A stretch of DNA of 64,000 nt. Origin: Aldersonia sp. NBC_00410. Its GTDB lineage: Bacteria > Actinomycetota > Actinomycetes > Mycobacteriales > Mycobacteriaceae. Under the pieces are notes generated by a model that saw only the letters and a program-made list of their open reading frames with translations, had not been told where the DNA came from and searched no databases. Shown here one piece after another: positions 45,064 to 55,701 of this stretch. Position 1 is the first letter of the stretch, and every line of letters starts with the position of its first letter. The translations under genes were made by a program, and so were the position numbers. The stretch is from the NCBI RefSeq assembly GCF_026342035.1, contig NZ_JAPENM010000011.1:1-64000 (forward strand), read 5' to 3'.

Positions 45064-48000
45064 AATTGCCCTCTCGATGCGCTTCTCCGACACCGGGATC
45101 GGGGTGCCGACCCGCTGCGCGAACAGGCTGATCCGCAGTTCCTCGATCAGCCAGGAGATCGCAAGGACATCCGGCGCGGCCGCGCGTTCGGACGGCAGCG
45201 ACGCGAGCAAGCGTTCGTAATGGGCGTAGACCCGGTCGAGAACGGTCATGCCTGCGCGGTCACGTGCCGCGCTCGACGGCAACGCTTGCAACCGCACCAA
45301 CGCGCCTTCCAGGTAGCGCGGTAGCTCGCGCAGCCGCGCGGCGCCCAGATCGGCCACGAACCCGTCGAAGACGAGGTTGGCGAGCTGATCGCGAACGTCC
45401 TCGGCAATATCGTCCGGCGCGCTCCCGATTTCAGCGCGGACCTGCGTCGCCCCCCGCAACACCGGCAAGACCAATCGCACGATCTCGGCGACGCGAGCGG
45501 CGAGTCGGGGCCGCACCGTCGCCAGCAGCGCATCGAAATCCTCGGGCGTGCGCACATCGCCCGCGGCGGAGACGAATTCGTCCACCGCGCACACCCGGCA
45601 GTCTGCAACAAGGGCGTCGAGCGAGACGTAGGGGCTCTGGCTCAGCACGAGCCGGTCCGCCGCGCCGAGTCCGGCGAGCGCGGATTTCGCCGGCGTGCTC
45701 ACCGCCCGCAGGATCAGTTCGCGCACACCGGTACGCATCGCCGCGGACTGCTCGCGTGCCGTGCTGAGTACCCGCACCGCCACACCACCGGTTTCGGGCA
45801 CGAGCGCCGGGTAACCGGTGACCGACTGCCCGCCGATTCGCTGGGTCACCGTCGGCTCGAGCGTGCCGAGGGTTTCGCTGGTCCACACCGTGGCCGGCGC
45901 ACGTTCGGCCGCGGCGGTCGCCGCCGCGACGGCCGCGTTGGTCTGGGTTGCGAACCGCGCCTTCAGTTCCGCGAGCGCCCTGCTGGTGCCGAGCGCCTCG
46001 CCGTCCGGCCCGACCGCGGCGAATGTCATGCGCAGATGATCGGGTAGCGCCGACGGGTCGAAGTCGCCGGCCGAGATTGGGGTTGCGCCGAGCCGGGACA
46101 GCTCACGGGCCAGCCCGGTGTGTAACGGTTCGGCCCGCGGGGTCAGCGTGGCCAGCGCGGCGCGCGCGAAATCCGGTGCGGGAACCACGTTGCGGCGCAG
46201 TTGCTTCGGCAGCGACTTCACCAGCGCCGCAGCCAGTTCCTCGCGCAATCCGGGGACCAGCCAGTCGAATCCGACATCGCGGACATGCGCGAGTTGCGCG
46301 ACCGGGATGCGCACCGTGACACCGTCGTCGTCGGCACCGGGCTCGAAGTTGTAGCGGAGCGCGAACTGCAATTCGCCTTGCCGCCACGCGTCCGGATACT
46401 CGCCGCCGAGCACGGCCACGGCGTCCCGATTGACCAGCGTGTCCGGGGTGAAGTCGAGCAGATCGGGCTGCTTGCGGCGTGCCTGTTTCCACCAGGTGTC
46501 GAAATGCCGGGCCGACACCACTTCCGGGCCGACCCGCTCGTCGTAGAACTCGAACAGGGTCTCGTCGTCGACGAGGATGTCACGGCGCCGGGCCCGGCTC
46601 TCCAACTCGGCGACGTCGTCGATCAGCTCCCGATTGCGCTGGAAGAAGCGGTGATTGGTCTGCCACTCGCCGTGCACCAGCGCATGCCGAATGAACAGCT
46701 CACGGGACTGGTCGGGGTCGATCCCGGCGTAGGGCACCAGGCGCCGCGCCACCAGTGGTACCCCGTACAAGGTGACCCGCTCGTAGGCCATCGCCGCCCC
46801 GCGCTTCGCCGACCAATGCGGCTCGGAGTAGGTGCGCTTGACCAAATGCGGCGCGAGCGTCTCGGCCCACTCCGGTTCGATCCGGCCCACCATGCGGCCC
46901 CACAGCCGCGAGGTCTCCACCAGTTCGGCGGCCATCACCCAACTCGGTGGTTTGCGGGCCAGCGACGAGCCGGGGAAGATCGCGAACTTCGCCCCACGCG
47001 CACCGAGGTATTCGCGGCCACCGCGCGGCCGCTCGCTCCTCTTCGGATCGCTCTTCTTGGCGTCGCCCTGTTTCGGGCCGGTACTGCCACGCTCGTCGAG
47101 CTGACCGATATGCGACAGCATGCCCGCCAGCAGTGCCCGATGCACCGAGTTCTCCTCCGCGGGCGCGGAATTGAGCGTCCAGCCCATGCCGCGGGTGATG
47201 GTGCGCAGCTGCCCGTGCAGATCCTGCCATTCCCTGATCCGTAACCAGTGCAGGAACTCGGCTCGGCACATTTTGCGGAACTGGTTGGACGACAATGACT
47301 TCCGCTGCTCGCCCAGGTACTCCCATAGCTTTGCGAAAGCCAGGAAATCCGAGCCGGGGACGTTGAAGCGGGCGTGCGAGGCATCGGCGGCCTGCTGCTG
47401 GTCGACCGGCCGCTCGCGCACATCCTGGATGGACAGTGCCGCGACGATCACCAGGGTCTCCTGCAGACACCCGCCGCGATGCCCCTCGACCAGCATCCGC
47501 GCCATCCGCGGATCGACCGGTAGTTGGGCGAGTTCGCGGCCGGTCGGCGTCAGCGTCGGCGTGGTCTGCCCACCGACGGTCGTAATGGCGCCGAGTTCCT
47601 CGAGCAGCGCGATACCGTCGCGGATACTGCGCCGGTCGGGCGGTTCCACGAACGGGAAGCTCTCGATATCGCCGAGACCGAGGGCGGTCATCTGCAGGAT
47701 CACCGCGGCGAGATTCGTGCGGAGAATCTCGGGTTCGGTGAAGACGGGCCGCGCCTCGAAATCCTCCTCGGAGTACAGCCGGATGCAGATGCCGTCGGCG
47801 ACGCGGCCGCACCGACCGGCGCGCTGGCGCGCGGAGGCCTGCGAGATGGGTTCGATCGGCAGCCGCTGCACCTTCGTGCGCACCGAATAGCGCGAGATGC
47901 GGGCCGTGCCGGGATCGACCACGTACCGAATACCCGGCACCGTCAGCGAAGTCTCGGCGACGTTGGTGGACAACACCACTCGTCGCCCGGTGTGCGACTC

Positions 48001-49017
48001 GAAAACCTTGTGCTGCTCGGCGGCAGAGAGCCGCGCATACAGCGGGACGATCTCGGTGCGCGGCAGCTTCAGGTCGCGCAACGCGTCCGCGGTATCGCGG
48101 ATCTCGCGCTCACCGGAGAGGAACACCAGGATGTCGCCATCGCCCTCGGTGCACAGTTCGAGCACCGCCTCGCCGACCGCGTCCACCGGGTCCCGGTCGA
48201 TCAGCTGGTCGCCAACTTCCACCGTGAGCGGTTGGTAGCGCACCTCGACCGGATAGGAACGACCGGAGACCTCAACGATCGGTGCCGCGCGATCCCCGCG
48301 TGAAAAGTGTCGCGCGAACAATTCCGGGTCGATGGTCGCCGAGGTGATGATCACCTTCAGATCGGGGCGGCGGGGGAGCAGCTCGCGCAAGTACCCGAGG
48401 AGGAAGTCGATGTTGAGGCTGCGCTCGTGCGCCTCGTCGATGATGATCGTGTCGTAGCTGCGCAACAGCCGGTCGCGCTGAATCTCGGCGAGCAGGATGC
48501 CGTCGGTCATCAGCTTGACCAGTGTGTTCGGCGAGGCCTGATCGGTGAACCGGACCGTGTAGCCGACGACGTCGCCGAGTTCGGTGCCCAGCTCCTCGGC
48601 GATTCGTTCGGCGACGGTGCGCGCGGCGAGGCGGCGCGGCTGGGTGTGCCCGATCATACCGCGGATGCCGCGGCCGAGTTCGAGACAGATCTTCGGGATC
48701 TGGGTGGTTTTGCCCGACCCGGTCTCGCCCGCGACGATCACCACCTGGTTCGCCGCGATCGCGGCGGCGATGTCGTCTCGCCGGGCGGAGACGGGCAACG
48801 TCTCGGGGTAGACGATCGCGGGCACACTTGCCGCGCGCGCCGTCAGTCGATCGCGGGCACGATCGATGTCGGCCGCGATCGCAGTCAGTGCGCCGTCGTC
48901 GCGGGCGCGTTCGAGACGGCGGCGCAGCCGGTGTTCATCGCGCAGGGACAACTCCGCAAGCGCTGATTTGAGGGCGCGGCGGTTCGGGCCGGTCGGCGCC
49001 GCGGGGGAACTGGACAT
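45046..49017 (-). CDS. hrpA: ATP-dependent RNA helicase HrpA
   Basis: The 1323-residue DEAH helicase has Walker A GETGSGKT (residues 97-104), IIIDEAHERS, the ITSATID motif III and motif VI QRAGRCGR. The OB-fold/DUF3418 C-terminal half (about 780-1323) defines the long HrpA class that resolves stalled or collided ribosomes on mRNA. The ATG at 49017 is preferred over 49128 because family conservation begins near LKSALAELSLRDEHRLRRRL. Length is normal for the class. Confidence 0.94.
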   Translation of the reverse strand: MSSSPAAPTGPNRRALKSALAELSLRDEHRLRRRLERARDDGALTAIAADIDRARDRLTARAASVPAIVYPETLPVSARRDDIAAAIAANQVVIVAGETGSGKTTQIPKICLELGRGIRGMIGHTQPRRLAARTVAERIAEELGTELGDVVGYTVRFTDQASPNTLVKLMTDGILLAEIQRDRLLRSYDTIIIDEAHERSLNIDFLLGYLRELLPRRPDLKVIITSATIDPELFARHFSRGDRAAPIVEVSGRSYPVEVRYQPLTVEVGDQLIDRDPVDAVGEAVLELCTEGDGDILVFLSGEREIRDTADALRDLKLPRTEIVPLYARLSAAEQHKVFESHTGRRVVLSTNVAETSLTVPGIRYVVDPGTARISRYSVRTKVQRLPIEPISQASARQRAGRCGRVADGICIRLYSEEDFEARPVFTEPEILRTNLAAVILQMTALGLGDIESFPFVEPPDRRSIRDGIALLEELGAITTVGGQTTPTLTPTGRELAQLPVDPRMARMLVEGHRGGCLQETLVIVAALSIQDVRERPVDQQQAADASHARFNVPGSDFLAFAKLWEYLGEQRKSLSSNQFRKMCRAEFLHWLRIREWQDLHGQLRTITRGMGWTLNSAPAEENSVHRALLAGMLSHIGQLDERGSTGPKQGDAKKSDPKRSERPRGGREYLGARGAKFAIFPGSSLARKPPSWVMAAELVETSRLWGRMVGRIEPEWAETLAPHLVKRTYSEPHWSAKRGAAMAYERVTLYGVPLVARRLVPYAGIDPDQSRELFIRHALVHGEWQTNHRFFQRNRELIDDVAELESRARRRDILVDDETLFEFYDERVGPEVVSARHFDTWWKQARRKQPDLLDFTPDTLVNRDAVAVLGGEYPDAWRQGELQFALRYNFEPGADDDGVTVRIPVAQLAHVRDVGFDWLVPGLREELAAALVKSLPKQLRRNVVPAPDFARAALATLTPRAEPLHTGLARELSRLGATPISAGDFDPSALPDHLRMTFAAVGPDGEALGTSRALAELKARFATQTNAAVAAATAAAERAPATVWTSETLGTLEPTVTQRIGGQSVTGYPALVPETGGVAVRVLSTAREQSAAMRTGVRELILRAVSTPAKSALAGLGAADRLVLSQSPYVSLDALVADCRVCAVDEFVSAAGDVRTPEDFDALLATVRPRLAARVAEIVRLVLPVLRGATQVRAEIGSAPDDIAEDVRDQLANLVFDGFVADLGAARLRELPRYLEGALVRLQALPSSAARDRAGMTVLDRVYAHYERLLASLPSERAAAPDVLAISWLIEELRISLFAQRVGTPIPVSEKRIERAITAASR

Positions 49018-49096
49018 CTCGATTTCCAAGCCTAGCGTGCGGGTTCGCGCACCTACGATTGGCGTTGGGGGCCGAGATCGCCGAACAGGAGCACAC

Positions 49097-50320
49097 ATGG
49101 GTTCGTTGTGGCATGGGTTCGCAGACATGGGCGCCGTCGAGCGCGACGGAGCGTTCGTGATCGCGCGCGGGGAGGGCGCCTACATCTGGGATGCCGCAGG
49201 AAACCGCTACCTCGACGCAACCGCCGGGCTGTGGTTCACCAACGTCGGGCACGGCCGCCGGGAGATTGCCGACGCAGTCGGGTCGCAACTCGCCGAGTTG
49301 GCGCACTACTCGAACTTCGGCGACTTCGCCTCGACCGTCACCGTCGAGCTGGCCGAGCGGCTGGCCGCGATCGCGCCGGTGCCGGGCAGCAAGGTGTTCT
49401 TCACCTCGGGCGGGTCCGACTCGGTGGACACCGCGGCGAAACTCGCGCGCCGGTACTGGCACGAACTCGGCCGCCCGAACAAGCGGATCATCGTGGGGCG
49501 GCAGAAGGCCTACCACGGCATGCATGTCGCGGGGACGGCGATCTCAGGCCTGCCGCCCAATCGCGAGGGGTACGGCGAACTGATGGCCGACGCACGAACA
49601 GTCGCGTGGGACGACGCGAAGAGTCTGCTCACGCTGATCGAGGAGGTCGGCGCGGACACGATCGCGGCGTTCTTCTGCGAGCCGGTCATCGGCGCCGGCG
49701 GGGTGTACTCGCCGCCCGAGGGCTATCTCGGGGAGGTGCGCCAGATCTGTCGCGATCACGAGATCCTGTTCGTCGTCGACGAAGTGGTGACCGGGTTCGG
49801 TCGCATCGGTGGAAGTTGGTTCGCCGCAACGCGGCTCGGGCTCGAACCGGACCTGATGACCACCGCGAAGGGGCTCACCTCGGGGTATGTCCCGATGGGG
49901 GCGGTGTTCATCGCACCGGCGATCGCTGCACCGTTCTATGCCGGCGGTACCTGGTGGCGACACGGCTACACCTACGGCGGGCACGCCGGTGCGGCGGCCG
50001 CGGCGATGGCGAACCTCGACATCATCGAGCGCGAGGGCCTGCTGACCGAGGCGAAGCGGCTCGAATCGACGTTGCACGCAGAGTTGGCGCCGCTGGCGGA
50101 TTTGCCGGCGGTCACGGAGGTGCGCAGCGGTCTCGGTGCTGTCGCCGCCGTGCAACTGGCCGACGCGGCGGACGCCGCACCGGCGGTGCGACGGCTGCGC
50201 GAGCACGGTGTCTCCGGTCGTGCCGTCGGCAATGGGGCACTGCAGTTTTCACCCGCGTTCGTGATGACCGACGAGCAGGTCGCCGAGCTGGCGGCGGCGA
50301 CACGGGCCGCGTTGACCTGA
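49097..50320 (+). CDS. Class III aminotransferase (PLP-dependent)
   Basis: The 407-residue product shows VFFTSGGSDSVDTAAKLAR (PLP phosphate site), AFFCEPVIGAGGVYSPPEGY, LFVVDEVVTGFGRIGG (cofactor Asp) and TTAKGLTSGYVPMGAV (Schiff-base Lys). These are features of omega-amino acid:pyruvate or diamine transaminases. The exact substrate cannot be read. CAGGAG precedes the ATG at 49097. It is divergent from hrpA. Confidence 0.9.
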   Translation: MGSLWHGFADMGAVERDGAFVIARGEGAYIWDAAGNRYLDATAGLWFTNVGHGRREIADAVGSQLAELAHYSNFGDFASTVTVELAERLAAIAPVPGSKVFFTSGGSDSVDTAAKLARRYWHELGRPNKRIIVGRQKAYHGMHVAGTAISGLPPNREGYGELMADARTVAWDDAKSLLTLIEEVGADTIAAFFCEPVIGAGGVYSPPEGYLGEVRQICRDHEILFVVDEVVTGFGRIGGSWFAATRLGLEPDLMTTAKGLTSGYVPMGAVFIAPAIAAPFYAGGTWWRHGYTYGGHAGAAAAAMANLDIIEREGLLTEAKRLESTLHAELAPLADLPAVTEVRSGLGAVAAVQLADAADAAPAVRRLREHGVSGRAVGNGALQFSPAFVMTDEQVAELAAATRAALT

Positions 50321-50330
50321 GTATCGCGGC

Positions 50331-50501
50331 TCAGCCGCGGTCGACCCGGGCGTAGCGGGCGTGCAGCCGTTCGCGCACCTCGTCGGGGGTGTACGCACGG
50401 CGCTGCCGCTCGGACCGGGCCACCAGCACACCGGTCGCCGCAACACCGACCAGCCCGGCGATGCCGGCCAGCTTCCATGCATGAGAACGCGTGAATCGCA
50501 T
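50331..50501 (-). CDS. 56-residue single-pass membrane protein
   Basis: The minus-strand ATG at 50501 opens a 56-codon gene. It begins MRFTRSHAWKLAGIAG, has one hydrophobic helix (about 10-28) and a basic C-terminal segment (RSERQRRAYTPDEVRERLHA) ending in DRG. The conserved-looking YTPDEVRERLHARYA helix suggests a real protein common in mycolate actinobacteria. The function is unknown. It lies 10 bases from the aminotransferase stop (convergent) and is divergent from the gene at 50539. Confidence 0.7.
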   Translation of the reverse strand: MRFTRSHAWKLAGIAGLVGVAATGVLVARSERQRRAYTPDEVRERLHARYARVDRG

Positions 50502-50538
50502 GCCCTTCAGAGTGACACATCACCCTTAGGCTGAGGGC

Positions 50539-51201
50539 ATGTCGAGCTCATCGGTCCGCCTCGATGCCGCTGTGGACAACGCCCGCACCGGCGACATCTG
50601 GATCTTTCGCGGTAAGTCCGGCCCGGATCGCGCGATCCGGGCCCTGACCAACAGCCCGGTCAACCACGTCGGGATGGCGGTGGTCCTCGACGACCTGCCG
50701 CCGCTGATGTGGCACGCCGAGTTGGGAAAGTCGCTGCAGGACATGTGGACCGGCAAATTCCAGCGTGGTGTGCAGCTGCACGACCTGCGCCAGTCCGTGC
50801 AGGTCTGGTACGGCAGGTACGAGCAGCGCGGCTGGGTTCGGCAGCTGAGCCCGAAGGTATCGGCCGAGCAGGAGGACGCGCTGCTGCGCACGATCGCCCG
50901 GCTCGACGGCACGCCGTTCCCGTCCACGGCGCGCGTGACCGGGCGGTGGTTCGCGGGCCGCGTGCCGAGACCCAAGCGGCGGGAACCGAACCCGGACCTC
51001 GAGGTCGCCTACTGCGCCGAGGTAGTCGGTGCGACCTACGAGGCGATGGGCCTGATGCGCAAGCAGCGCCGACCCAACTGGTACGACCCGGGAAAGTTCT
51101 GGAGCGGTGACCATCTGCCGCTCGCGGACGGGTTCACGCTCGGCGATGAGATCGCGGTCGAGTTGACCGAGGCGGAGATCAACGCGGGACGTAGCACCTG
51201 A
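50539..51201 (+). CDS. Permuted-papain (YiiX/NlpC-like) fold protein
   Basis: The 220-residue protein has the circularly permuted NlpC/P60 arrangement: His43 in SPVNHVGMAVVL comes before Cys159 in VAYCAEVVGATYEAMGL. The family includes YiiX/YebB-like hydrolases acting on lipids, amides or peptides. No signal peptide is seen, so it is probably cytosolic. TAGGCT ends 6 bases before the ATG. A strong terminator follows. The substrate is unknown. Confidence 0.75.
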   Translation: MSSSSVRLDAAVDNARTGDIWIFRGKSGPDRAIRALTNSPVNHVGMAVVLDDLPPLMWHAELGKSLQDMWTGKFQRGVQLHDLRQSVQVWYGRYEQRGWVRQLSPKVSAEQEDALLRTIARLDGTPFPSTARVTGRWFAGRVPRPKRREPNPDLEVAYCAEVVGATYEAMGLMRKQRRPNWYDPGKFWSGDHLPLADGFTLGDEIAVELTEAEINAGRST

Positions 51202-51211
51202 CCTGCATATG

Positions 51212-51249
51212 CGAAAGGCTCCGAGTCGCAAGCGACTCGGAGCCTTTCG
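51212..51249. terminator. Bidirectional terminator between the papain-fold gene and qcrB
   Basis: A perfect 18-bp stem (CGAAAGGCTCCGAGTCGC, 51212-51229) pairs with 51232-51249 around a 2-base AA turn. It lies between convergent stop codons. Confidence 0.9.
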
Positions 51250-51258
51250 AGCGAACCG

Positions 51259-52950
51259 TCAGTGCTCGTCGGGCGCGTGTCCGGACTCGCCGTTACCCGA
51301 CTGCCCGTTACCCGACTGGCCGTTGCCGGACGTATCGAATCCGTGCACCCGGTCCTGGTAGGCGCGCAGCACCGCGAGCTGTGTGTGCTCGGCCTCGTGG
51401 TCGGCCGCCGCGAGGGCTTCGCTCTCGCTGACCGGGTCCGGTGTGAAGAAGCTGCCGGAGCCGGGTTGGCCGGCCGAACCCAGCGCGTTCATCTTCTTCG
51501 GGATCGCAGCGCCCTGGTACTCGAGCGGGAGCGGGTGACCGTGACCGTCGACCGGTCCGAGCGGCTGGTGCACCTCGATGTACTCGCCGTGCGGCAGACG
51601 CTTGATGACACCGGTCTCGATGCCGTGATCGAGCACCGCCCGATCCGCCCGCTGCAGACCCAGGCAGAAGCGGTAGGTCACGTAGTACGCGATCGGCGGA
51701 GCGATCAGCAGACCGATGCGGCCCATCCACGTCGTCGCGTTCAGCGAGATATCGAACTTCAGCGCGATGATGTCGTTGACGCACGAGAGCGTGAGCACCA
51801 GGTAGAACGCGACGGCCATGGCGCCGATCGCGGTCCGGACCGGTGCGTCGCGCGGACGCTGCAGCAGGTTGTGGTGCGCGTCGTCCTTGGTCAGCCGCTT
51901 TTCGATCCACGGGTAGGCGATCAGCACCGCGAACACCAAGCCCATGATCATCGCGACCCAGAACACCGCAGGCACGGTGTAGCGGCCCAGGTAGAGCTCC
52001 CAGGCCGGCATGAGACGCGCCATGCCGTCGGTCCACATCATGTAGAAGTCCGGCTGCGAACCCGCCGACACCTGCGAGGGGTTGTACGGGCCCAGGTTCC
52101 ACACCGGGTTGATCTGCAGCAGACCACCCATCAGGGCGATCAGACCGGTGACCATCGCGAAGAACGCGCCGCCCTTGGCCGCGAACACCGGCATGATCCG
52201 GATGCCCACGACGTTCTGCTCGGTGCGGCCGGGGCCGGGGAACTGGGTGTGCTTCTGGTACCACACCAGCGCGAGGTGGGCCGCGATGAGCGCCAGGATG
52301 ATGCCCGGGAACAGCAGGATATGGGCGACGTAGAGGCGCGGAATGATGATGTCGCCCGGGAAGTCACCGCCGAAGATCAGCCAGTGCATCCAGGTGCCGA
52401 TAATCGGGATGCTCATCGTGATACCGCCGAACGCGGCCCGCAAACCGGTGCCGGAGAGCAGGTCGTCCGGGAGCGAGTAACCGAAGAAGCCTTCGAACAT
52501 CGCCAGGATGAGCAGCAGGCAGCCGATCACCCAGTTCGCCTCGCGCGGCCGTCGGAACGCGCCGGTGAAGAAGATGCGCAGCAGGTGCACGATGATCGAG
52601 CAGGCGAACAGCAGGGCCGCCCAGTGGTGGATCTGACGGACGAACAGACCGCCGCGTACCTCGAACGAGATGTTCAGCGTCGTGGCGTACGCCTGCGACA
52701 TGTGCACACCGCGCAGCGGCTGGTACGCGCCGTCGTAGACGACCTCCTGCATGGAGGGGTCGAAGAACAGCGTCAGATACACACCCGAAAGCAGCAGGAT
52801 GATGAACGAGTACAACGCGATCTCGCCGAGCATGAAGGACCAATGCGTCGGGAAGACCTTGTTGATCTGGCGTTTCATACCCGCGGCCAGGTGGTAGCGC
52901 GAGTCCATCGCCTGCGCTTGGCCGGCGGCGACGTTCTGGATCATGCTCAT
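51259..52950 (-). CDS. qcrB: Cytochrome bc1 complex cytochrome b subunit QcrB
   Basis: The 563-residue subunit holds two b-hemes and both quinone sites. [20 protein letters not shown] (heme His), the [16 protein letters not shown] Qo loop and the N-terminal cytochrome b helices match. Actinobacterial QcrB carries an extra ~120-residue C-terminal cytosolic tail, seen here. Its end is a SGNGQ repeat. The start [13 protein letters not shown] at 52950 overlaps the qcrA stop. QcrB is the target of imidazopyridine drugs such as Q203 in mycobacteria. Confidence 0.97.
   Translation of the reverse strand: MSMIQNVAAGQAQAMDSRYHLAAGMKRQINKVFPTHWSFMLGEIALYSFIILLLSGVYLTLFFDPSMQEVVYDGAYQPLRGVHMSQAYATTLNISFEVRGGLFVRQIHHWAALLFACSIIVHLLRIFFTGAFRRPREANWVIGCLLLILAMFEGFFGYSLPDDLLSGTGLRAAFGGITMSIPIIGTWMHWLIFGGDFPGDIIIPRLYVAHILLFPGIILALIAAHLALVWYQKHTQFPGPGRTEQNVVGIRIMPVFAAKGGAFFAMVTGLIALMGGLLQINPVWNLGPYNPSQVSAGSQPDFYMMWTDGMARLMPAWELYLGRYTVPAVFWVAMIMGLVFAVLIAYPWIEKRLTKDDAHHNLLQRPRDAPVRTAIGAMAVAFYLVLTLSCVNDIIALKFDISLNATTWMGRIGLLIAPPIAYYVTYRFCLGLQRADRAVLDHGIETGVIKRLPHGEYIEVHQPLGPVDGHGHPLPLEYQGAAIPKKMNALGSAGQPGSGSFFTPDPVSESEALAAADHEAEHTQLAVLRAYQDRVHGFDTSGNGQSGNGQSGNGESGHAPDEH
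51282..51325 (-). repeat. 15-bp tandem repeat at the qcrB 3' end
   Basis: In the qcrB frame three consecutive five-residue units [15 protein letters not shown] are encoded by a 15-base repeat. It lies in the disordered tail just before the stop codon. Confidence 0.75.
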
Positions 52951-54080
52951 GAGCGGCGCTCCCAAAATGCCGGGCCGAGGGGTTCGATGAAGTCACCATT
53001 GGCGACCAGGAAACCCTCTTCGTTCACTGTAATCGGCAACTGTGGCAATGCGCGAGCAGCGGGACCGAACAGCGGCTTGCAGTACTCGAGCGCGTCGAAC
53101 TGCGACTGGTGGCACGGGCACAGAATCCGGTTGGTCTGCTGCTCGTAGAGCGAAGTCGGGCAGCCGAGGTGGGTGCAGATCTTCGAGTAGGCGAAGTAGT
53201 CGCCGTAGTTGAAGCTCTCCTGACCCTTGCGCTTGATGACCTTGGCGGTGTCCTCGGTGCGCAGGCGGATCAGCATGACGGCGTTGCGCACGCCACGCAG
53301 TGCCTCGAACAGGGCTTCCTCGTCACCGCGCTCCGACTCGCGGAACGGGAAGACGGTCTCCATCGCGCCGGCGTCGAGATCCTCCGGACGCACCAGCACG
53401 ATGTCCTCGGGCCGGCCGGTGTCGCGGCGGATGTAAATCGTCTCGCCGGGGTAGTTCGGGGTCCAGCCCGACACCCACAGCGGCGACTTGTCGCCCTTGG
53501 CCCACGGGTTCTTGATCATGCCGCCGACGAACGGCAGCAGCGCGCCGACACCGAGCAGGCCGACGCCCACTCCGGCGGTGCGGGTGATCAGCTTGCGGCG
53601 GCCGAGCGTGGAAGTCTCTCCCGCGTCGCCGAGCAACGCGACCATGGTGCGGCGATCAACCTCGGAGGACTGCCCGTCGTGGCGGTCCTGGATGGACAGC
53701 TCCTCGGGGATGAACTTCTTGGTCAAATGCACCAGACCGATGCCGAACGACAGGATCGCAAGGCCGAGGGTCAGACCGTAGAGGGGCGTCGCGATCGTGT
53801 AGGCGAAGTTGCCGTCGTCGCCTTCGCCCTTGTACTCCCACGGCCAGAACAGGTAGATCGCGATGAAAGCGAGTGCCGATACGCCGCCCAGTGCGAGCCA
53901 GAACGCCACCGTGCGCTCGGCGCGCTTCTCCGCGCGTGTGCCGGGCACCGACCAGCGGTGGCGGCGGAACGCGATATCGACGCCGTCGAGTTCGGTACCG
54001 AGCTTGACGAGCTCGGCACGACTCATCGCGTCGAGTTCGGCCTCGGTGTAGTCCTTCTTCGGGGTGTCCCCGCCGCTCAT
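52947..54080 (-). CDS. qcrA: Cytochrome bc1 Rieske iron-sulfur subunit QcrA
   Basis: The 377-residue protein has the three membrane helices characteristic of actinobacterial QcrA and a C-terminal Rieske domain. CTHLGCP and CPCHQSQFD provide Cys/His ligands of the 2Fe-2S cluster. It passes electrons from menaquinol to QcrC. Both ends overlap their neighbours by four bases (ATGA), so qcrC-qcrA-qcrB are translationally coupled. Confidence 0.96.
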   Translation of the reverse strand: MSGGDTPKKDYTEAELDAMSRAELVKLGTELDGVDIAFRRHRWSVPGTRAEKRAERTVAFWLALGGVSALAFIAIYLFWPWEYKGEGDDGNFAYTIATPLYGLTLGLAILSFGIGLVHLTKKFIPEELSIQDRHDGQSSEVDRRTMVALLGDAGETSTLGRRKLITRTAGVGVGLLGVGALLPFVGGMIKNPWAKGDKSPLWVSGWTPNYPGETIYIRRDTGRPEDIVLVRPEDLDAGAMETVFPFRESERGDEEALFEALRGVRNAVMLIRLRTEDTAKVIKRKGQESFNYGDYFAYSKICTHLGCPTSLYEQQTNRILCPCHQSQFDALEYCKPLFGPAARALPQLPITVNEEGFLVANGDFIEPLGPAFWERRS

Positions 54081-54913
54081 GACCTCGCTCCGATCCACAT
54101 GGCCGCGCCGACGACGGCGACGATGCCGATTGCCCAAATGACCAGGCCCTCGGTGGCCGGGCCGAAGCCGCCGAGCCCCCAGCCGCCTTGCGACTTGGTT
54201 TCGGTCGCGGACTTCACGTAGGCGATGATGTCGCTCTTCTCCTCGGGTGACAGCTGCCGATCGGAGAACTTGGGCATGTTCTGCGGGCCGGTCAACATCG
54301 CGGCGAGGATCTGCTGCTCGTTCGACTCGGTCAGCGCCGGTGCGTACTTGCCGGACGAGAGCGCGCCGCCCTTGCCGGTGAAGTTGTGGCACGAGGCGCA
54401 GTTGAGCCGGAACAGTTCGCTGCCGCGGCCGACGTCTTCGCCGCGCAGCGATTCCTGTGCGATCTCGCCGTTCTCTTCCCGCACGACCACCGGGCCGCCA
54501 CCGTTGGCCTGCACGTAGGCGCCGAGCGCGTCGATCTGCTCCCCGTTGAATTTGGGGTCCTTGCGCTCGGCCTGGGCCTCGTTGCGCACCGCGGGCATAC
54601 GCCCGGTGGACACCTGGAAGTACACCGCCGCTTCGCCGACGCCGATCAGGCTCGGGCCGCGATCCTGCACGCCCTGCAGATTCGCGCCGTGGCACGTGAT
54701 GCACGACGTGTCGTAGAGCTGCTGGCCTTGGCGGATCAGCGCCGCATCGTCATTGCTCGCGGTCGCAACCTGCGGGGTCGGCGTCAGCGCCGACGCCAGC
54801 AGTCCGGCACCGACCAAGCCCACCATGAGCGCAAGCGCGCCGGCGATGCGGCGGCGGATTTTCCGCTGGCGACGCGACCGGCTCGCGGATGCGGATGGGG
54901 GAGATGAACTCAT
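54077..54913 (-). CDS. qcrC: Diheme cytochrome c subunit QcrC
   Basis: The 278-residue protein has an N-terminal signal anchor (about 23-42), two heme c sites CITCH (71-75) and CASCH (172-176), and a C-terminal helix. The two-heme design lets the bc1 complex hand electrons directly to the aa3 oxidase, forming the actinobacterial supercomplex without soluble cytochrome c. Confidence 0.97.
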   Translation of the reverse strand: MSSSPPSASASRSRRQRKIRRRIAGALALMVGLVGAGLLASALTPTPQVATASNDDAALIRQGQQLYDTSCITCHGANLQGVQDRGPSLIGVGEAAVYFQVSTGRMPAVRNEAQAERKDPKFNGEQIDALGAYVQANGGGPVVVREENGEIAQESLRGEDVGRGSELFRLNCASCHNFTGKGGALSSGKYAPALTESNEQQILAAMLTGPQNMPKFSDRQLSPEEKSDIIAYVKSATETKSQGGWGLGGFGPATEGLVIWAIGIVAVVGAAMWIGARS

Positions 54914-54963
54914 CTGTATCCCTCTTTGTTAGGACCGACTCTGATCTGGGACCAACCGTGGGG

Positions 54964-55575
54964 CTAGCGGACGAAGTAGATCGTTCCGAACAGGGCGATC
55001 CACACGATGTCGACGAAGTGCCAGTAGTACGAGACGACGATCGCCGCGGTGGCCTGTGCCGGAGTGAACTTGCTGAGCTTGGTGCGCACGAGCAGGAAGA
55101 TGAAGGCGATCAGACCGCCGATGACGTGCAGGCCGTGGAACCCGGTGGTGATGTAGAACACCGAGCCGTACACACTGCTCGAGATCGAGGTGCCCTCGTG
55201 CACGAGGTTCTTGTACTCGTAGCCCTGACCGGCCACGAACATCGCGCCCATGATGAGGGTGATCACGTACCAGCGGCGCAGGCCGAAGACATCACCCTTC
55301 TCGGCGGCGAACACACCCATCTGGCAGGTGAACGAGGAGGCGATCAGCACGGCCGTCACGGGCACCGCGAGCTTCATGTTCAGCTCGGTCGGCTCCGGCG
55401 GCCAATTGCCGTCCGCCTGGGCGCGAGCGGTGAAGTACATCGCGAACAAACCCGCGAAGAACATCAGCTCGCTCGACAGCCAGACGATGGTCCCGACACT
55501 GACCATGTTGGGTCGGTTCAGCGAGTGCACGCGCTGGGTGATTGCCGATCCTGGAGTCCCTACTGCCGTCGTCAC
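54964..55575 (-). CDS. ctaE: Cytochrome c oxidase subunit III CtaE
   Basis: The 203-residue subunit, begun by GTG at 55575 ([20 protein letters not shown]), closely resembles mycobacterial Cta[37 protein letters not shown] and [20 protein letters not shown] mark its helices. It belongs to the aa3 oxidase of the bc1-aa3 supercomplex. It is first in the ctaE-qcrC-qcrA-qcrB operon. Confidence 0.96.
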   Translation of the reverse strand: MTTAVGTPGSAITQRVHSLNRPNMVSVGTIVWLSSELMFFAGLFAMYFTARAQADGNWPPEPTELNMKLAVPVTAVLIASSFTCQMGVFAAEKGDVFGLRRWYVITLIMGAMFVAGQGYEYKNLVHEGTSISSSVYGSVFYITTGFHGLHVIGGLIAFIFLLVRTKLSKFTPAQATAAIVVSYYWHFVDIVWIALFGTIYFVR

Positions 55576-55701
55576 ACGGAAAGTATGACCCGTCGTAGTA
55601 CCGAAGGCGAAGCCGGGTGCGAAAGTCGCTGTCGGGTGTCGTGTCTCGCGGCAATTGTGGCCGGTCACGGGCCCGTGGTTTCGGCGTGCGAGGCTCAGGT
55701 G

